Assembly (NCBI GenBank): GCA_023440865.1
Contig: JAEXRM010000061.1
Location: 1-64,000, forward strand
Length of the DNA: 64,000 nt
DNA from: Bacillota bacterium
Lineage (GTDB): Bacteria; Bacillota; Clostridia; DSM-8532
Reading direction: 5' to 3'
The notes under the pieces are model-generated. The model saw only the letters and a list, made by a program, of their open reading frames with translations. It was not told the origin of the DNA and did not search any database. The position numbers and the translations under genes are program-made. Below, piece by piece: positions 60,674-64,000 of this stretch. Position 1 is the stretch's first letter, and each line of letters begins with the position of its first letter.

Positions 60674-61420
60674 ATGCAGGGACGCATCCGCGTCGCACTC
60701 ATCAGCGACGCCACCCTTCCCGCCGCCGAAGCGATCGCGGCACGCCTTGCGCGTGACGGGCTGCGCGTGCTGCGGAACTACCCCGATGGCCTTCCACAGG
60801 CATTTTCCGGCGCCGACGCCGACCCGGACCGTGCCGCCTTTCCCGACATCCGGCTCGCGGATGTCGAGGCGCTCGCGGATTGGGCCTATGCCCGCGCAGG
60901 CCACATCGACCACCTGATCGTCTCGGACAACGTCATCTTCCCGATGCCGGTCGAAACCATCACGGAAGCGCAATTCGCCCTGTATGTGGACCGCAACGCC
61001 AAGAGCGCCTTCCTGCTCTCGAAGGTGTTCGGCATGCGCATGGCGGCCGATTGCGGCGGCACGGTCACCTACATCTCCTCGCTGCACGACGACAAGCCCA
61101 CCGGCTGCGCGGTCGCCTACAGCGCGGGACGCGGCGCCGTGCAGATGCTGGCGAAGGAGATGGCCCTGTTCCTTGGCCGCAAGGGCATGCGCAGCAACCT
61201 GGTGGAAATGGGCACGACCCGCGACATCGCACCGGCACTCGACAGTCATATCAGCCCGTTCAACTACGACCTGGACACAAAGGTGCCGCTGGGCAGGCTG
61301 CCCGGCCCCGAGGACTGCGCCGCCGCCGTGGCGTATCTGATCTCGGACGACGCCGCCGCCGTGAACGGGGCTTCCCTGCGCATCGACGGCGGACACCTGC
61401 TGCGCTACATGGACCGCTGA
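60674..61420 (+). CDS. Degenerate short-chain dehydrogenase/reductase-like protein
   Basis: 248 residues with an SDR-like fold but changed key residues. The N-terminal coenzyme motif TGxxxGxG is replaced by ISDATLPAAEAIA. The catalytic Y-x-x-x-K is Y149-SAG-R153 (Lys to Arg). The Ser region (YISSL) and the C-terminal INGASLRIDGGH-like segment VNGASLRIDGG are kept, so the overall family is clear. The ATG at 60674 follows ACAGGAGC. The canonical SDR follows 14 nt later. It may be a non-catalytic partner in a mixed oligomer, or a binding protein for the pathway intermediate. An enzyme using another chemistry is possible. Confidence 0.82.
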   Translation: MQGRIRVALISDATLPAAEAIAARLARDGLRVLRNYPDGLPQAFSGADADPDRAAFPDIRLADVEALADWAYARAGHIDHLIVSDNVIFPMPVETITEAQFALYVDRNAKSAFLLSKVFGMRMAADCGGTVTYISSLHDDKPTGCAVAYSAGRGAVQMLAKEMALFLGRKGMRSNLVEMGTTRDIAPALDSHISPFNYDLDTKVPLGRLPGPEDCAAAVAYLISDDAAAVNGASLRIDGGHLLRYMDR

Positions 61421-61434
61421 AGGAGGATGGCACG

Positions 61435-62205
61435 ATGGATCTGCAGCTCAAGGGAAAGACCGCCATCGTCACCGGAGGCGGAAAAGGGGTTGGCGCCGGC
61501 ATCAGCCGCATGCTCGCGGCCGAAGGCGTCAACCTGGTGATCACCTGCAACTCGAACAAGGACATGGCCGAACGGCATGCCGCCACACTCCGGGAAACCG
61601 GCGCGAGGGTCGAGGTCTACGCCGTCGACGTCAAGGACCGCGCACAGGTCGACGCCCTGATGCGATACACCGCCGACACCTTCGGCGGCATCGACATCCT
61701 GGTCAACAACGCCGCCTGGCAGCCCAACTACGACATCGACGAATACGCGGAGGAGGACTACGACGAAATCATGCGCACGAACCTGGGCGGCTACTTCCGC
61801 TGCATGCAGGCGGCGCTCCCGTATCTGAAAAGGAGCGACGCAGGCCGTGTCATCATGATCTCTTCCGTTCACGGCAAGCGCCCCACCGACTTCGATGTGG
61901 GTTATTCGATGACCAAGGGCGGCATCCGCATGCTCGTGCGCGAGGCCGCCATCGAATTCGCCAAGTACGGTGTCACGGTCAACGCCATCCTGCCGGGTGG
62001 CGTGAAGATCGAGTTCAAGAGCGGGAAGACCGCTCCCTTCAAGTTTCGCCGCATCCATCGGGATCGCCAGTACGGCTGGTATCCGCTCGGCCGCGTTTGT
62101 GTGCCGGACGATGTCGGCAACCTCGTCGTGTTCCTGGCCTCCGCGGCCGGCAGCTACCTGACCGGTTCCGGCATCCGGCTCGACGGCGGCGCGATGTTGC
62201 TCTGA
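61435..62205 (+). CDS. Short-chain dehydrogenase/reductase
   Basis: 256 residues, canonical SDR. Coenzyme motif TGGGKGVG near residue 13, NNAA near 88, catalytic Ser in ISSVHG, Y-SMT-K near residue 156 (GYSMTKGG), and the C-terminal LDGG. It oxidises or reduces an alcohol with NAD(P)H. With a dehydratase and an RraA-like protein in the same operon, a sugar-acid or keto-acid intermediate is likely. The ATG at 61435 follows AAGGAGG. It pairs with the degenerate homologue immediately upstream. Confidence 0.93.
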   Translation: MDLQLKGKTAIVTGGGKGVGAGISRMLAAEGVNLVITCNSNKDMAERHAATLRETGARVEVYAVDVKDRAQVDALMRYTADTFGGIDILVNNAAWQPNYDIDEYAEEDYDEIMRTNLGGYFRCMQAALPYLKRSDAGRVIMISSVHGKRPTDFDVGYSMTKGGIRMLVREAAIEFAKYGVTVNAILPGGVKIEFKSGKTAPFKFRRIHRDRQYGWYPLGRVCVPDDVGNLVVFLASAAGSYLTGSGIRLDGGAMLL

Positions 62206-62274
62206 GTTCGAAGCATCAAGCCGCACCGCAAGGAACCATGGCTCGCAACGCACGCCCCGTCACCCGGCTCGTAG

Positions 62275-62314
62275 CACCAACCCGCACCAACCCGCACCAG
62301 CCCGCACCAACCGG
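62275..62314. repeat. 10-bp tandem repeat, four units
   Basis: Units CACCAACCCG at 62275, 62285, 62295 (one change) and 62305 (one change) lie in the spacer before the RraA-like gene. Confidence 0.85.
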
Positions 62315-62358
62315 CCGTACCGGCATCCGGACGGCGCACCGCCAAAGGAGGACACGCC

Positions 62359-63264
62359 ATGCGATTCAATGACGCGCAGGACATCATCCAGCTCACCCCG
62401 CAATGGACCGGGGAACGTCTGCCGGACGGCCGGCCGAAGGTATCCGAGGACATTCTGCGCCGCATGCGCAAGATCACGCTCGAGGAAGCCTGGGGTCCGC
62501 TGTGGAACGAAGGCTACAAGTTCCAGTTCGAGGGCGAGTTCCGCGTGTCCCATCCCGGCACCGTGCTGGTGGGGCGCGCCGTGACCGCGGTCATGGTGCC
62601 CAAGCGTCCGGACCTCGAAGGCGCCCTGTTCCACGAAGGTCTCGAGGTCGAGGGCCGGCGCGGCTTCTTCAACCAATGGGTCATCGACTCGCTGGTCGAG
62701 GACGACGTGGTGGTCGTGGACCTGTTCGACAAGATCTTCGAGGGCACCTATGTCGGCGGCAACCTCTCCACCGCCATCAAGACGCGCACCAAGCGCGGCG
62801 GCGCGGTCATCTGGGGCGGCGTGCGCGATCTGGAGCAGATCGTGAAGATTCCCGACCTGCAGGTGTATTACCGCGGCAATGATCCCACCGGCATCGGCAA
62901 TGTCTCGATGACCTCCTTCAACAGCCCATGCCGCATCGGCAAGGCGATCTGCATGCCCGGCGACGTCGTGCTCGGCACCCAGTCCGGCGTGCTGTTCATT
63001 CCGCCCCACCTGGCGGAGCGCTGCGTCGTTGGTGCCGAAAAGTCGCATGTCCGCGACATCTTCGGCTTCGACCGGCTGGCTTCCAAAACCTACACGACCG
63101 CCCAGATCGACGCGCCGTGGACCATGCCGATGTGGGACGACTTCATCGCGTGGTTCGAGACCAATCCGGAGGCGGCGGAATACCGCCACCTGACCTGGGA
63201 GAAGGAACTCGAGGAAGCCCGGGAAAAGGCCGCGAAGGCGGGCACGCCGGAAGTACGGCTGTAA
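62359..63264 (+). CDS. RraA-like protein (dimethylmenaquinone methyltransferase/aldolase family)
   Basis: 301 residues, longer than the usual 160-230 residues through N- and C-terminal extensions. The core carries the family signature: a phosphate/carboxylate loop GGNLSTAIKTRTKRGGAVIWGG, then the R-D pair in GGVRDLEQI that binds metal and substrate in RraA-type aldolases (HMG/CHA aldolase). Members act as keto-acid aldolases or decarboxylases; RraA itself inhibits RNase E. With a dehydratase and dehydrogenases upstream, cleavage of a keto acid is the likely job. The ATG at 62359 follows AAAGGAGG. Last gene of the operon, followed by a strong terminator. Confidence 0.85.
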   Translation: MRFNDAQDIIQLTPQWTGERLPDGRPKVSEDILRRMRKITLEEAWGPLWNEGYKFQFEGEFRVSHPGTVLVGRAVTAVMVPKRPDLEGALFHEGLEVEGRRGFFNQWVIDSLVEDDVVVVDLFDKIFEGTYVGGNLSTAIKTRTKRGGAVIWGGVRDLEQIVKIPDLQVYYRGNDPTGIGNVSMTSFNSPCRIGKAICMPGDVVLGTQSGVLFIPPHLAERCVVGAEKSHVRDIFGFDRLASKTYTTAQIDAPWTMPMWDDFIAWFETNPEAAEYRHLTWEKELEEAREKAAKAGTPEVRL

Positions 63265-63310
63265 TGCCTGGCAGAACACCGGCTGACCGCCGGCTGTCCG
63301 CTTGTCTCAC

Positions 63311-63350
63311 GCTGCGGCACAGAGCGGTATAGAGCGGCACAAAGCGGCAA
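63311..63350. repeat. 10-bp-period tandem repeat before the terminator
   Basis: Four imperfect 10-bp units (consensus AGAGCGGCAC) run from 63311 to 63350, in the 3' untranslated region of the RraA-like gene. Confidence 0.75.
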
Positions 63351-63389
63351 AAGAAGGACCGAACGGTGGGAATCGTTCGGTCCTTCTTT
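63350..63389. terminator. Strong bidirectional terminator
   Basis: AAAGAAGGACCGAACG (63350-63365) and its exact complement (63374-63389) form a 16-bp stem with an 8-nt loop. A- and T-rich ends on both sides let it act for the RraA operon and for the convergent glycosidase gene. Confidence 0.85.
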
Positions 63390-63417
63390 CCATGTCGGCC
63401 GGAATCACCAGGGCATG

Positions 63418-64000
63418 TCACGGCGTGTACAGCGAGAACATGCACTTCGGCGGCAGCTCGAGCGTCACCGTGCCGTTCTCGGCCTGCCAGACTCCACCGT
63501 CCTCCTGGTTCCGCCCCTCGGCGGTCACATAGGCTTTCAGCGTTCCATCCGGTACGCCCTTCAGGACGACCCGCACCGGCGACCCCTTGCGGTTGAGCAG
63601 CTGCGCGGTGAAGTAGCCGGCCTCGTCCGCCGCCGCATAGCCGGTGACGATCGTCTCGTCCGCCGACTTGCAGTCCACAATCGTCACGCCGGGCTTGAGG
63701 GTGTCGAACGCCTGCTTGTAGACGTACCAGGCGGGATACGGCTCGAGCTCTAGCGACATCAGCGGATAATCGTTCTGCAGCTCCCAGTAGAGGATGACGC
63801 TGGCACCGGTGAACTTGACCGTGCGGTGGATGAGGTTGGCGATGAACCAGGCGTTCTGCCAGGTCGGGAACTCGGCCGGCGTCTTCCACAGCCCGGGATT
63901 GTATCCGAATTCTCCGATGATGAGCGGTTTTCCGGACTTGACCATGAAATCGCGGATGGTGGACAGCAGCGTGTCGGACATGGTTGATGTGTTCCAGGAA
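63418..64000 (-). CDS. Glycoside hydrolase, clan GH-A type, 3' part only
   Basis: About 194 codons of the C-terminal end; the frame stays open to the window edge, so the gene starts beyond 64000. The nucleophile-type Glu sits in IIGEFGYNP, then ILYWELQNDYPL marks the end of a TIM barrel (GH5/GH39-like). A C-terminal beta domain follows (YFTAQLLNRKGSPVRVVLKG). I cannot name the family or substrate from this part. It converges on the RraA operon, separated by a strong terminator. An internal ATG at 63981 is probably not the start because the frame continues upstream. Confidence 0.75.
   Translation of the reverse strand, partial: SWNTSTMSDTLLSTIRDFMVKSGKPLIIGEFGYNPGLWKTPAEFPTWQNAWFIANLIHRTVKFTGASVILYWELQNDYPLMSLELEPYPAWYVYKQAFDTLKPGVTIVDCKSADETIVTGYAAADEAGYFTAQLLNRKGSPVRVVLKGVPDGTLKAYVTAEGRNQEDGGVWQAENGTVTLELPPKCMFSLYTP

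Overview
The window reads as a carbohydrate-utilisation region of a GC-rich (roughly 60% or more by eye) member of the Bacillota, probably a Clostridia-type lineage. The evidence is strong AGGAGG ribosome sites, lipoprotein solute-binding proteins with Ala/Ser-rich linkers, LplB/LplC-type permeases, YesM/LytS-YesN two-component pairs and a membrane-bound AraC regulator. The exact taxon cannot be fixed from the sequence. I saw no tRNA, rRNA, CRISPR array, insertion sequence, prophage or plasmid gene. Coding density is high, and the very long antisense ORFs are GC-composition shadows.

Layout, left to right. (1) 27-4018 (-): CUT1 importer permeases and binding protein. (2) 4203-14035 (-): a monosaccharide sensing and uptake locus ordered membrane-anchored sensor binding protein, LytS-type kinase, YesN-type regulator, XylF, terminator, ChvE, stem-loop, GguA/MmsA ATPase, GguB/MmsB permease, tandem terminators. 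(3) 14163-16283 (-): GGDEF-EAL protein. (4) 16421-20037 (-): a second kinase/regulator pair, with an orphan binding lipoprotein divergent at 20242-21876. (5) 21921-30879: a galactan-type locus with permeases, binding protein and GH2 enzyme on (-), and a divergent two-domain GH-A/GH53 fusion on (+). (6) 30972-47100 (-): a 16-kb colinear array of Rieske oxygenase, esterase-GH105 fusion, third kinase/regulator pair, binding protein, two permeases, second binding protein, GH94 phosphorylase and GH16 lipoprotein. (7) 47357-49357 (+): auxin-efflux-type carrier and AraC regulator. (8) 49362-51761 (-): YtdP/YesS-like membrane AraC regulator, divergent from an LplB-LplC-binding protein-unknown protein operon (52090-57813, +). 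(9) 57971-58744 (-): metallo-hydrolase, divergent from an enolase-superfamily dehydratase, two SDRs and an RraA-like protein (59080-63264, +). (10) 63418-64000 (-): 3' part of a glycoside hydrolase cut by the window edge.

How it works together (inference): polysaccharide fragments are bound by surface lipoproteins and imported through four CUT1 permease pairs. None has an ATPase here, so a shared MsmX/MsmK-type ATPase elsewhere is expected. Cytoplasmic enzymes (GH2, GH53 fusion, GH94, GH105-esterase) then split them. Free pentose or hexose enters through the ChvE-GguAB system under control of a sensor binding protein, LytS and YesN. Sugar acids could go through the dehydratase-SDR-RraA operon. 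The least ordinary items are the Rieske oxygenase abutting an esterase-GH105 fusion, the GH-A/GH53 fusion, the GH16 enzyme with an altered catalytic motif, and a canonical/degenerate SDR pair.
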